Of a stretch of 64,000 bases of DNA, positions 32,486 through 52,030 are shown one piece after another. Every line of letters starts with the position of its first letter. Position 1 is the stretch's first letter. Made by a program: the position numbers and the translations under genes. The notes beneath the pieces are model-generated. The model did no database searches and was not told the DNA's origin. It saw only the letters and a list, made by a program, of their open reading frames with translations. Source of the DNA: Tubiluchus corallicola (lineage: Eukaryota > Priapulida > Priapulimorpha > Priapulimorphida > Tubiluchidae); NCBI GenBank assembly GCA_030141605.1, contig JAQGDQ010000117.1, forward strand, positions 62,001 through 126,000, written 5' to 3'.

Positions 32486-33916
32486 ATGTTTGGGTCATTA
32501 ATAATAATCGTGATATTATACATTTATAATCAAGTGAACACATATAAAGTAGTGTTTAAAAGTCACATACTCGCTGTCAGGTAGTCATGTTCATTTTAGT
32601 AGCACTTTTGATCCAAAAAATGGCTGAACTCGAAATATTTTTAGGTCAGCTTTTAACAGAAAACTAAAACTGACTATTTAATTTTCTTAAGAGCTCCTGC
32701 AAATTCAACAAAACGTTTATAAAATTCAGTCGTTGCAAAACTTTTTCACAGTATTAACGTTTATAATTTGTTCAATTACTACGGTATTTAACAATAACAT
32801 CTTTTGCCTTGCATGGGGAGGACTGTTAATCATGGAATTTTAAACAAACTTCGTCATCCTTAATCGGTTTCACAGACTTTTAAAGCTCCCTGCTTACACC
32901 ACGGACAGGGACCAAAATATGTCAACCTTTTTACTTTCCCTGTGTTCTTTAATAATCTTTACTTAGTTAATTTTTCAAAATTTAATTTTATGTAAAAAAC
33001 TAAAACATTCCTCCATTTTTTCCTGGCCGTAAGGATGGTACTGGGATCGAGAAGCCTCATGAGTGGAACAGCTTATTCTAAATCCGGCTTTAGTCATTAT
33101 AGTAATGAATTTATGATTTATGGATATTACTACTACGAATTTAATAATGAACAGACAGTCGACCAGTAATTACTTATTAGGTTTCAAAAAAACAAATGAA
33201 GTGTTATAATTTTTTGGTGAAAACTTTTATTGTTTACACGCATCGGTAGTTGTTGGTTTTGCATTACGATTTAAAACAAGTAGAATGAGCTTGCTACATC
33301 AACAGTGGTATACACATTACTCCGATTTGTTTACGGGTAGGTGCACTATATATTCATGACAAATTAAGGCGAGTAAGTTTATGCTTTGTACAAGTTAGTG
33401 ATTAATCATTTACCGTGATTTGTCACCTTAGGCCTGAATTTCACAATTATAATACAAAATGATTACATTTTTATTTCACTTAATGTCTGAAAGAATATTT
33501 ACATAGCATATTAATAAATAAAAATAATAACATAAAAATGCATTTGTGAAAATAAAACAAAGTAATAACAAATGCCAATGTACTCCTTTCAAATAGAGTC
33601 ATAGTTGCACAGTAACTTCTGTACGTAGCTTGCATAATGTAGTAAATATGAGGAGAATCGGGGAATGTGACGTCATGAAATGACAAAATTTTTGAGTTTT
33701 TCTACATCTTTTAATCTTCAACATTTCGATGCAGAAAAGAAATTCCATGCTCTCCGGACTCTATAGCACGTTTATTCTTTTCGAACACTTGATTCGCAAA
33801 ACTAATAACTGAAACAATTTCGTTATTTCCCCGGCCTTTTGCGCCTGTGACACTTTGATTCTCGTTTCAACGATCATAAAGAACCGGTTGTCAAAGAAGC
33901 AAATTGTTTCTAAAAT
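32486..33916. other. Intergenic sequence and EMX 3' flank
   Basis: No separate gene is seen. Minus-strand AATAAA motifs at about 33770 and 33223 are candidate EMX polyadenylation signals. The 68-codon minus-strand frame at 33480-33686 lies in the presumed EMX 3'UTR and shows no family signal. Confidence 0.4.
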
Positions 33917-41803
<7,887 letters not shown>

Positions 41804-42330
41804 TGTTATTATAATGAAATACTAATTGAAACAAGAACTTCCTTTCCAGCAAACATTCTCTGTATAAATATTTTGGCTTTCGTAAAAAAATTTACGTTCA
41901 CAAATATATTACAAATTCACTTTCTGCCAGTTAGAAGTCCAACTCCTACTGCACTAGTAACTTAATTGCCACGAGTCGACTGTAAAAGTTCAATTGAGAA
42001 ATGACCACTAGACACGTGCGTCATCACTGCCCATTGCTGGAGGACTAAATTACTTGTGGAAATTAGCCGAGTGCTGCAGCCATGGAAGTGTTGATTTCTG
42101 ATTGGCTCAGCGGCGCTCAGCAATCGAACATCCGCCGCACGTGATTGGCTAAGTGAGGCCACAAACTAAATCGCCTTGTATTATCACTTTGCGCAAATAA
42201 TGTGCTTAACGCTTTGCAAATCCTCGGTTAGAAAAATAAACGCGGGTACAGATATTCTTTGCTCAGGTATTCTGAAACTGTAGTGGAATTTGTCGGTTTA
42301 AATCTTTGAAAATCTTCCGCAAGACACAGC
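41804..42330 (-). promoter_or_regulatory. EMX upstream promoter region
   Basis: Sequence immediately 5' of the EMX ATG is GC-richer than its surroundings. It carries two inverted-CCAAT-type sites on the plus strand (TGATTGGCTCAG near 42100 and TGATTGGCTAAG near 42142) and GAGGACTAAATTACTTG (about 42040). The CCAAT pair fits a proximal promoter with a 5'UTR of a few hundred bases. The 66-codon frame at 41962-42162 is incidental. Confidence 0.5.
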
Positions 42331-42339
42331 AGCCTGTGT

Positions 42340-42380
42340 AACATACTCATTTTCACACAGCCTGTGAAAATGAGTATGTT
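42340..42380. repeat. Perfect 18-bp inverted repeat upstream of EMX
   Basis: AACATACTCATTTTCACA at 42340-42357 and its exact reverse complement at 42363-42380 flank a 5-base spacer CAGCC, giving a strong hairpin. A short direct repeat (CAGCCTGTG) sits at both arm boundaries (42332 and 42358). Confidence 0.9.
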
Positions 42381-42399
42381 GTAAACTGTTTTTGCAAGA

Positions 42400-43790
42400 A
42401 TCGGACAATTAACAACTGTCGAAGTAGAGTTTCTTATTTCATTATGAAGGCCGTGCTATAGTTTTTAACGGATTAAAAAAAACGTGTTTTTCTTTGTATT
42501 TCTTCGTCACAGCCGCCATCTTAATGCACCCATGCACGCTTAACGCTAAAACTCACAACAAACACAATTTTGTGGCTGATTTAACATCATTTTAGATTAT
42601 CTCTTCACTGACACCAGACTGAAACGAACCGCGCACAGTGCAAATAATAAGCGCTCTGCGAGTTTCAAACTATATATGTGCCTACTTACTTTTCAGCCTT
42701 TTCTTTCTTGCAGTTACTAGTACATGTAATATATATTACGTAATATTACTATACAAGCTTTATAAAACAAGATTTAAGTTTTTTTTATTAATAATCGAAG
42801 TGCATAATAATTCTTGTTTATTTTTAAGTTTTTAACGGGCACTGTTTGCTCATTTACATTTCACTGTTATCTCAGGTATTCTCAGGCAAACTTACCTGAC
42901 CTGAAATTTAAGCAAACATATCCTTGTTGTGGCCTCTGATATTGATTTTCATTCACATTTTGCAGGCTTAATTAGCATTTTCTTTTAAATTAATTCTTAA
43001 GCCAACGCTTTTGTTTTGAAATTAATCGACAGTTTCATTATTGTGTTTTTTCTGTAGCGTTCGCAATAAGCTACTGATTGGTGTCGTATCCATCTAAATT
43101 TAAAATAACTTTTGCATATTTTTGTATGTATGAGTGTATGTATATATACAACAGAGTGATAATAATAATTAATATTAGTTTTGTGTATTAAGAACTAGCT
43201 AAAATTGCTAAACCCAAATATTTTTTGTTCTGATTATAAATTTTCCGCTTCCTGGTGACCAAAGGTGATAAAAGAAAACGTAATTTTCGTTGTGATAAAT
43301 TGCTGATAATTAACCGCGAGGATCCATACAGAAAAAGTAATTACATACTTCACAGGGGACATAAATTTAGTTACACACACCAACAAGCATTTTAGATTAT
43401 TATAATTACCGGCTTGCTGTTTGACTTATTAACAGTTTATCTACAAAAGAACGATAAAACTTTCACCTGCCAGCACAGACCGTAGCTTTGTAAACCGGCA
43501 CAGTAATAAATGACAAATCATTTTCTTTATAAAAATGTGGGCTATTCCGAGATACAAGAAATGGGTGGGTGGAGTAGAGCCACGAGGCAAAAATGTAGAT
43601 AGAAGCTGATGAACGATAAGAAGTCGGAATGTTTAGAAACTTTTGGCTTTAGGGAACGCCGCTGTATAATAGAAAATGTTGGCTTTTAGAAGAGGCGGTC
43701 TAAACTCATCTAAAATGACTCATTAATTACAGTAATCGTTTCAGTAGCAGCAATTTTAGTTACAGTATTAAGAAATACAAAGCGCATGCA
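42400..43790. promoter_or_regulatory. Gene-free EMX 5' flank, possible enhancer at 43240-43510
   Basis: No exon. The stretch 43240-43510 has mixed composition with GATAAATTGCTGATAATTAA, ATTATAATTACCGGCTTGC and TTTCACCTGCCAGCAC, i.e. homeodomain, E-box and MAF-like words. Enhancer identity is inferred only from motif density. Confidence 0.25.
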
Positions 43791-43827
43791 TAATTAAAAA
43801 ATTCTAATCTATTTAAAAATTTAGTTA

Positions 43828-43980
43828 AAAATTTCTACTCTGTTTAAAGAGTTTTTGCGACTCATATTTATCAAGTGTCTCAAATTTCTAATCCATTTTT
43901 TGCGTTTCTTGTGCTTCATGTTAATCAAATAACGCAAATTTATAATCTATTTTAAACATTTTTTGCTCAGGGTAATATCG
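43828..43980. repeat. Degenerate 54-base minisatellite
   Basis: AAATTTCTA/AAATTTATA starts units at 43828, 43882 and 43936, exactly 54 bases apart. Each continues with (T)AATC/CTC, TTTTTTGCG and CTCAT/TTCATGTTTATCAA. About 2.8 copies are present with many substitutions. Confidence 0.75.
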
Positions 43981-44039
43981 TAAGACTTGCGTAATATGTG
44001 TTACACAGTACAATGTTTTCTTCAAGTTTTTATCATCAC

Positions 44040-44261
44040 AAACATCGCCACTGCTATAATAATTATCATTATTACATCATCATCGATGTTATTATCATTG
44101 TCGTTATCATCATTATCACCACAATCATGATCGCCCCATTGTCTCTTCGTTATCATCGGCTCCGTGATCGTTTCATTATCGCCAATACCACATCATCATA
44201 TTGTCATTTCAACATAAATTATATATAATTATCGCCATCAAAATACGGTATGGTCACTGTG

Positions 44262-44292
<31 letters not shown>

Positions 44293-44332
44293 CATCGTCG
44301 TCGTCGTCGTCGTCACCATCATCATCATTACC

Positions 44333-44382
<50 letters not shown>

Positions 44383-44495
44383 TACCACCACCACCACCAT
44401 CATGGTCGTCGTCAGCGTCGTCGTCATCATCATCATCGCCATCATTAACATCATCTTCATCGTTATTATCATCATCGTCATAATTATTATACCTG
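44040..44495. repeat. (CAT/CAC/GTC)n trinucleotide microsatellite
   Basis: Dense from about 44262 to 44480 with runs of ATC, ACC and GTC, and more degenerate from 44040 to 44230. All three frames on each strand stay open for 70-118 codons with homopolymeric translations (poly-S, poly-D, poly-I), the signature of a triplet repeat rather than a gene. Confidence 0.95.
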
Positions 44496-45469
44496 GATCT
44501 GCTCATTCCCACACATATTCGCTCCATTGCACTTCAATCTGTTCTACCCTGATTTAATTTTGTACAGGCCCTAAATCTTTACTATAGTGTTATGACGTCG
44601 GTATGAGCGATCAGATCACGATAAGTTCTGGTAGACTGTACCCTGGGGAACTATCTTTTTATGAAGCACTTTTGACGTAACTTCAAAATTTACGCGAAAA
44701 CTTCAACAGGCAACTTCGCCATTTCTTCGTGAAATTGAATGCGGCTTGCAATGTTGACATCTACACAATGTGTGCTAAAAGGGCCTAACGGAGCCCGAAA
44801 TTCGATTTCCCCGTGGAAGGCTAGGATTGGTAACGGCATGTGCATTACCTAGAAGGGCAGTTGTTGTTATAAGTTCAAAAATAAATTTATTAAGAATTTG
44901 CTATAGTTTGTAAAACGTAAACAACATTAGCAGAGTGTTTAAATAAAGCAACTCTCAAAACTCATTCAACTTACAACTTGTTCGACACAATTTCAAAATG
45001 CCAGGATTTCAAAATATTATGAATGTGTATGAGTTGATTGTTTACTATATATCTAGAGTTCTAGCATGTTGAAGTGAATAGCAAAACGTTAATGTAATAA
45101 TAAACAATGTTTAACTACGTATGTTTGTAATTAGGAAAGGTCGCGTGATTATTATTTTGCCTGTAAAAAGTTGGAAAAGGAAAGCGAAGCTGGCTGAAAA
45201 CTTACTGTAGATGATGCAATTACAGAATAAAACGCTCTGTTTTAACAATTGTTATGCCTTTAAAATTAATTGTATATTTTCTTTTGTTAATTTCATGCAA
45301 AAAGTAACATTTCAAATTAAAGTAAAAATTTACTTTACAACAACTGTTTAACTGCTATACGTTATTGTGATTTGTCTCTTACTTGCAAGTTATTGCTGCT
45401 TGAGCCAAATTGCCAATAGCCCTCTCGTGTAGCGGTCAAACAAACTTGGAGAAGACATTTGCAGTACCT

Positions 45470-45554
45470 CCGCAGACCGGAAGTGCGTCACGCGGAATGT
45501 GCGACGTCAATCTTCGGACATTAAATTCGACTTTAAAACTCGCTTAAAGTACAG
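45470..45554 (+). promoter_or_regulatory. Promoter-like ETS/CRE site followed by a consensus splice donor
   Basis: ACCGGAAGTGCGTCA (45476-45490) combines an ETS site and a CRE-like site, with a second CRE half-site GACGTCAA at about 45503. About 65 bases downstream a textbook donor appears (AAAGTACAG then GTAAGG, exon end 45554). This is the arrangement of a short non-coding first exon on the plus strand, divergent from EMX about 3.7 kb away. No coding exon that would follow is recognised in the window, so a long non-coding RNA or a gene further right is possible. Confidence 0.35.
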
Positions 45555-46511
45555 GTAAGGCCAACTATCAGTCTGAAGCAGATAATTATCTTCAGTTTGG
45601 GAGTGTCGATGCAGATGTACTGACACCGATGGTGTCTCGTTAAACACGTCACTAACAAAGAGCGTAGCTTTAGCAGTTCCAATATTTAGTTTGACAAACG
45701 CCGCCGCGGGCTTTCAAATTGTTGCAAACTACTAATAATGGTTACATCTTCCAAGTTGAAGCGGCGGACCTATTACAGAGAGTGTTCCCAACTTTAATAT
45801 ACGTGCCATTTTGTTTTGCAAATCATTTTTTTTGCAAAATTTTACAACAATGTTGGCAAATTCAACACGAAAGGTTGCTGTGTGTTGTTTTACCGCAGCA
45901 TGGAGTTTGTCAAACTAGCATTATGATATCAACAAAAATTTTAAGCCGAAGAGTAGACGATTGTTTAGCACCAACATTAGTGAAATACCATGTTGAATGA
46001 TGACTCAAAATTGAATAGTAGTAGTTAAAGACAAAAACGTCATTTTTAAGAGTAAAGTTGCTATAATAAGCAAGTGACCTGAAGCAATTACCGTTAGCAG
46101 ATGGTCATTACTGTTATTATTATAAAATATTTGATTTCTTCAAATTGACAAATTGTTAAATCTGCTCACGCAATTTGTTCAACAAAAACATTAAATTAGA
46201 TTTGTCATTAGGTTATTGTTGATAGATTGTCGGCTTATTGTATTTGTTGTACAATTACGTCACTGTTGAAGTTATTGTTGTATAAAACTGTTGTTGCATC
46301 ATTTGTATTTTGCCACACATTCCTCGTCAATGAACAATTATTAACTTTTCTAAGCAAGCTTTTATAATTCAACTTTGCAAACGAAAATTCCCGAAGTTTA
46401 ACGAAAAACGTAGTTTAGTAATTTTTCATATTTCTCTTAATCCTTTTTCAAGGAGAACCTAAAGTGTATTTATATTATGTCGAACGAATGGCATGTCGTA
46501 AGAATGAAAAA
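45555..46511. other. Gene-free intergenic sequence
   Basis: No exon is recognised. The 93-codon plus-strand frame at 45719-46000 lacks identifiable motifs. If the 45.5-kb donor is used, this would be intron. Confidence 0.3.
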
Positions 46512-47086
46512 TTAGAAATTCGCAGTATAATAGTGCGATTTTTTTGTTTTTAGTGCAAGTTCATTATGTATTGGGCTCCACGGTTTATTCTTTAGCTTTT
46601 GAACGAATCTATTGAGTTGCGTCACAAACAGTGTAGCAGGGTTTATCAAAGCTGGAACTATAGTTAGATTAAATGCAGCAGATTTTTTAAACACCCTGAA
46701 ATTACTTAAAATAGATCTCAGCACTTTCAATGACAGTACGAACTTCTCAGTTCTGAATTTTCTTGATTACAGAAAAAGTTCGTAGCCTGAAAAACGCTTT
46801 TTTGAGTTGTAATAAAATTATGTAGTCGCCATCTAAGTCAGACATATCAAAATTTAATGATATTTGAAAATAAATGTTGAATTTTAAAAAGGAGGGTAAC
46901 ACTAGCGCTATAGTTGAATTGAGTACTTTCTTTTGTAGTTTCATTAGAGATTTGGTGGAGCTGCTTTGCACTCAAAATTTTACTTCTTTTGTAATTACCC
47001 AAATGTAAGTTTTTAAGATTTAAACGTCGAATAACTTCAGTTTTTTGTTGATAAAGCGGGAGATCACAGAAATAAATCACAGCCAT
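46512..47086 (-). pseudogene. Cluster of staggered minus-strand ORFs, possible decayed gene or element
   Basis: Three minus-strand frames follow one another with small overlaps: 46847-47086, 46747-46971 and 46512-46730. Their peptides are not low-complexity (NLKNLHLGNYKRSKI; DGDYIILLQLKKAFFRLRTF; FRVFKKSAAFNLTIVPALIN). Sequential frames over 575 bases suggest one coding sequence broken by frameshifts. I do not recognise the family. Confidence 0.3.
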
Positions 47087-49595
47087 CTAATGTATGTAGA
47101 TGATTATGCGCGCCCATGTAAAGGCTAACTCAAACTGTATTTACTAACAGCGTTCGTTGTATCGGTGCTGTTGTCACATGGCACGCGTCAACACCTGTCC
47201 AAATCTCCGTATCCGCGGTCTCACCTTTAAATTGTCAGTGATTTCCTGTTGCTTTTAGCCATAATGTCTTCACATTAATGCTCATTGTGTGACCAGAGAC
47301 ATCCTGTTGTCCAAGTAAAAGAAACGCAAGGACAAGTGCCGCATGTTGTCATTACATTATGGGTTAAAATTTAATGCACAATCATGTAAATATAGAAGTG
47401 GTTAACGCTCTGAATGTTAAGTCGCCAAATCGGGTAAAGAAACGTCACACGTTCCTGCAGAATGCATTGCAGCAGTTTCCGGTATGTTTTTTCATATGCT
47501 TATTATAATATAGGCATGATACGCAAAGAGAGAATTATAAGAAAGTACGAAGATTTTTGTTTGTTAAGCGCATAACGTAAACAAATGTTATTACAATAAG
47601 ACACGTTATTCTTCACGAGGAATCTTTGACGGCTTTGTGAATTTAAAATCGTTCCTCCAACTTTAGATTCGCTGCATATTTCCTGTTATGATCTATCATA
47701 CACGAAAATCATTTCTTAGCGTGATTTTAATCCTTTTAAGTTAGTACATAAACAGCAAAGTGTGCAGATTTGGTGATAAGTCACATTATGCATAATTTGA
47801 ATGTGGCTATTTTTGCATAATTAACTTTTATCATTAATAATAATTGATCAATTAATAAATTCCTGTCGCTCATCTTTGTTGCTTGGTTTGGCATTTACCT
47901 TGACGGAATCAAGTACTGCATGATTTTGTTGGCAGTATTTCATTCCGATGATTCTAATGAAAACTGCCAAAGAACGAAAACAGTGGCTCTGTTCTTCTGA
48001 AGTTGTATAACATCCTCTGCTTGACTGACATTAATGCTAAGTCAACAGGATTCAAGCAATTTGCTAATAAAGCTCTACCTTGCTCTGTTTACAAGCATGT
48101 ACCTATCGTTTGTTCCAATTAACCTGTACATCTCGCGCGCATTATTATGCCCGTCCATCCAGTGTGGGCAAGAAGAGTAATTTTCAAGTGAACAGCGACC
48201 ATACACCTGGCCAAACACACCCAATAGCGGCATATTGTTATTCTGAACAGAGTTATCCTATTTAAGCTGGGCCTATTTTAACGAGATGCCTATTACAGGG
48301 TAAATACTGAAACTGTCGGGTTCCTCAAACCACTAAGTTGCCGCTTTAATTCAAACGTCACGTATAATGTTAGAGTGAAGAGGATCAGTATTGTGTTAGG
48401 GAATACCACACTCTGTTAAATCTACACTTTGCTTTCTTCTTTTCGGCAAATTCGATCAAGTTTGAATTGAATTCATCAGGTACAAAATCGCGTGAATGAG
48501 GACAAAAACGAGGGGAGAGTCTTGCCGCGGTTTAGAGGCTTAACTTGTTTTGTTATGCTTGTAAATGATTTAAGGGGAATTAGTTTTATGTAAAGTTTAA
48601 CCTCGTGGTCGGCTTGCCTAAGAGTAGGCTTAGTAACGAGATTAAGAAAGATAAAGTTAAATAGTTTTCACAGTAAACACGAGAAGTGGCAATCAGGTAT
48701 TGTCCTATAGCTATTACGTTTGATAGTATTTCAGTAACAGTTATATTTATTACTGTGATGTAACCATTTCTGTTTCTTGAGAAATAGTAACTCTAAATAG
48801 TTCAGTCACAAATAATTTTAGGTCACGCTCTTGTACTGGAATTGAGTTGCACGCATTTTTGGTTCGGTTAGTTGTCAAGTGAAAAGCATAATCGTGATGT
48901 GAAACATTTGATCTCTTATCTTAAAAACTTGATTTCTTAACTATCTTTTGTCTTATTTTGTGACATGACGATTGCCATTAAGCGTTTGTATATAAAAATA
49001 TATGCATCTTTGTATATTTGCCCTTTTAAGCAAACATCTACAGTAATTATAGTCAAGTAGTTGTCCTGAATTTATATTTCAAAATGAGTGGTCGTTCCTA
49101 AAAATATTGGGAGATTTAAACAAAGCTAATCCTATTAAGCGAAACCATCAGACCTGCATACGTTGCAGCTCATGGTCTAGTACAAAGGCGGGAAGCATTG
49201 TTTCGGAGATTGCTCGCTCTGTTAAGAACTTGTGTCAAGAAATATAGGTAAACATTTGGGATGTTGAGGGAGGTTAAATCGGTAAGAAAAATGCAGCTGT
49301 AACTAGAAAGTTCAAGAATTTATAGGGACAAAAATGTGACGAGGTAAGATAAGGAATGGCTTGTTATTAAATTAAAAATAAAAAAGCTTAAAATTTTGTT
49401 GATACAATCGATGTAAACTATGTCACATTTTGCTTCAAACTCCCTATTTTATCAACAACCCAAAACTTTCATACTCCTGAAGTTAACAAACCATTGAACT
49501 GAACCCATTTATTGTCATTAGTAAACAGTCCAGACGTGATTATCCGAAAACAGTCTATTATCATTCTTTAACCAACAGAGTAAATTTATTATCTT
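47087..49595. other. Gene-free intergenic sequence
   Basis: No exon, RNA gene or clear repeat is recognised. The block at about 47110-47300 is GC-richer (CACATGGCACGCGTCAACACC) and could be regulatory. Confidence 0.3.
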
Positions 49596-51160
49596 GTCTG
49601 AGAGATCTCAACTAAAATCGCTCGACAAACAGAGCGGGCGCTAAACTTGTTTTTGAGGTTTGTTTTGAAAAGGACCATCATTTAGTTAGCTAAATAAATA
49701 AAAGCAGCGCACATGCAATTTCCCTCATTGTGTGCGTTGCATGCGTTTTCGCCCTGCCTGCAACTTTTCCTACTTTTTGAAATCACTTAGAACAAAAAGC
49801 TCCCCCTGGGGGCAAAATCCACAAACGATTCTCACGCTTGGCACTCGTGGTAAAGCTACTAAAAAGCCATTAAACGACAAGAAAAATGGAAGTTTAAATT
49901 CTGCAGACGTTTTGCAGGGAACCAGAAGGCTAAATAACTGACTAATTGCAACGTGTGAAGCGCGAAAATTGAAAAGTCTAATTTAATAAGCTCGTTGCTT
50001 ACATGACATACCTTTGGGAGGTCTGACATGTGAGGCAAGTCTATATTAATTTACACGTTTCTTCGAAGAAAGCAAACATAACCTCTTAAAACGATAAAAA
50101 ATGATCATGTTCATTACATAAGTAAAATAAAGATTCCATTAACAATTCTCGATGAGTTGTGATTTGAGAGTGTGCTTAGCCGAATTTACAGCAGATGTTT
50201 ATAAAATAGGTCGCACCAAGTGGAAGAATTTCAACCAGAAAGGGCGGGTTTCTTTTAGCTGAGAAAGTGGCTCTAACTGTCTTTTTTAAAGAGAATGGGA
50301 GCGACATTAAATTCTCGCTTTTCTACAAAATTGTGTATTCACTCACAAAAATAGTTATTTTGACAAGATGAAGTACGAGATTACTTGATAGACCTACCCA
50401 GACCTGTTTCTCAGTTCTTTGGTCAGCCCTCTCCTCAAAGTGATTTTCCACCTCTCCTCTCCCCCCCTCTCACTAGAAGAATTGTTCTTCCGAGATCCTG
50501 AGGTCCTTCACTAGCACTAAGTGCTCTACAAGTCACCAGTTAACAAGGTAGTTTATTTTACCAGCTCATTAAACAGCAAGGGAACTATTTAGAGAGCCTG
50601 CGATTTGGAATGTTCCCATGGCTTTTATTTCAGCGCGGTTCGGTTTTCTCTTCATCACATTTTCTTAAAATATTCCAGCCTTTATCAATTCAATGCATGG
50701 ATTACAACACGAGAGCAAACTTGAAACTATTGTGTTGCTGAATTGCTACAATTCCATCTATTGGCCGCCGCGCATTTCTGGCCATCCTTCCACAAACGTT
50801 TGTACACAGATTTTCCACGTCTTTTGTGCAAATGAATCCAAATGTTGTTGTTCAATCATTGTGGGCAGGCCTGCATGCAATTGAACAGGTTCAATGGGAT
50901 GAACAATGGGAAGACATCGGGTAAACAGGCTAAACGTTGTTATATGCAGTCAGCAATATGGTGGATAATCTGAACTGTGAGTTTGCGAGCACGATGGGAG
51001 GTAGTTCCCACGGCATGAGCATAAGATGCGCTGATGGTAGCTACCTTCTCTTTTGCCCGGTTACAGATACGATAAATATATACATATATATACTAATACC
51101 TGAGAGAATTTTAGTTACCCTTAGTAGAGCATAAATTAATCCTAACAGCGAAAATTAAGA
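49596..51160. promoter_or_regulatory. Conserved-looking non-coding region
   Basis: No exon is recognised, but 49615-49990 and 50560-51050 are unusually balanced in composition for this window. They contain octamer and SOX-like words (TTTTGTGCAAATGAATCC at about 50822; ATTGTGGGC; ATGCAATTGAACAG at about 50874). They may be distal EMX regulatory elements; cross-species conservation is untested. Confidence 0.3.
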
Positions 51161-51324
51161 TTAAAATAGAGTAAGAAAGGCTTTTAATGCACCAACGCAG
51201 GAATGAATACATTTGCGAATGACAGACGAACAGAAAAAAGTAACAAACAAAAAGAAAGAAAGAAGAAACGAGCAAACGAATATGAATAAGTACATGAGCG
51301 AAAAACGTAGCTTAACATACGAAC

Positions 51325-51365
51325 GAATGAATAAACAAACAAACAAACAAACAGACAGACAGATA
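51325..51365. repeat. Short (AAAC)n/(AGAC)n microsatellite
   Basis: Six AAAC units pass into three AGAC units, within a longer stretch of GAAT/AAAC-rich sequence from about 51230. The minus-strand frame of CLFVCLFI type is repeat-derived. Confidence 0.8.
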
Positions 51366-51904
51366 AACAAGCAGGGCTAAAAATGAATGAATGTTAAGAG
51401 CAGTCTTTCAAGTACCAAATAAAGCAAGTACGTGTACTGGTTAATAGGAGCTGCTCACAGCATAATGATTAAAAATAAAGAGATCGTCGTTTGAATATTA
51501 TTCAGTGAAAAAACGAAACAATTTGAGGTTATGAAAATGCTGTTCAACATTTGTGACACAGGAAAGAGCTTGACCTAATTGTTATGTCGTACGTTTATAG
51601 TGTGTTTTCAAGGAAACGCAATTTTTTCTCTGATCAGTCCGGGGGAGGTCTAGTGGCTAGACGCAAGATGGATGAAAAAAGTTGAAGTGGGCAGAAGGCA
51701 GGTGCAAACGTAATGAATGACAAAATAATTGTCAAAACACAACAGCTTGATAAAGGGCATCACGCTTTTGCAATGTACTTTAATGTATATGTCAACAGAA
51801 AGTATTGAGGGGAGTAAGGATTTGTTTGGATAGCATTCTATAAGGAGGCCAAAATTTAGTTGACCAGTTATAAAGATGAGCTTTGTAGTGCTTTGATTGT
51901 TGGG

Positions 51905-52030
51905 AATACGGTGACCTAGTAGTCTGAGGCGTCTACAACGCAAGCAGAAGGTTCATGTTTCAAATCCAGGCTGTATCCAAATTTTTTACATTTCCTGTCT
52001 TTCAAACCTGGTATCAAAATTTAATTAAAT
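51905..52030 (+). mobile_element. tRNA-derived SINE, fuller copy
   Basis: The tRNA-like head has an A box (GGTGACCTAGTAGTCTGAGG from 51910) and a B box (GGTTCATGTTTCAAATCC at about 51950-51967). The tail CTTTCAAACCTGGTATCAAA then ATTTAATTAAA is shared with 32398-32485. The body may extend further right to about 52275, where GC and motif content stay element-like, but no second copy supports that boundary. Confidence 0.65.

Noticed and set aside
44201-44557. Open frames up to 118 codons over the CAT/CAC tract
   Set aside because: Homopolymer-like translations in all frames of a trinucleotide microsatellite; no domain.
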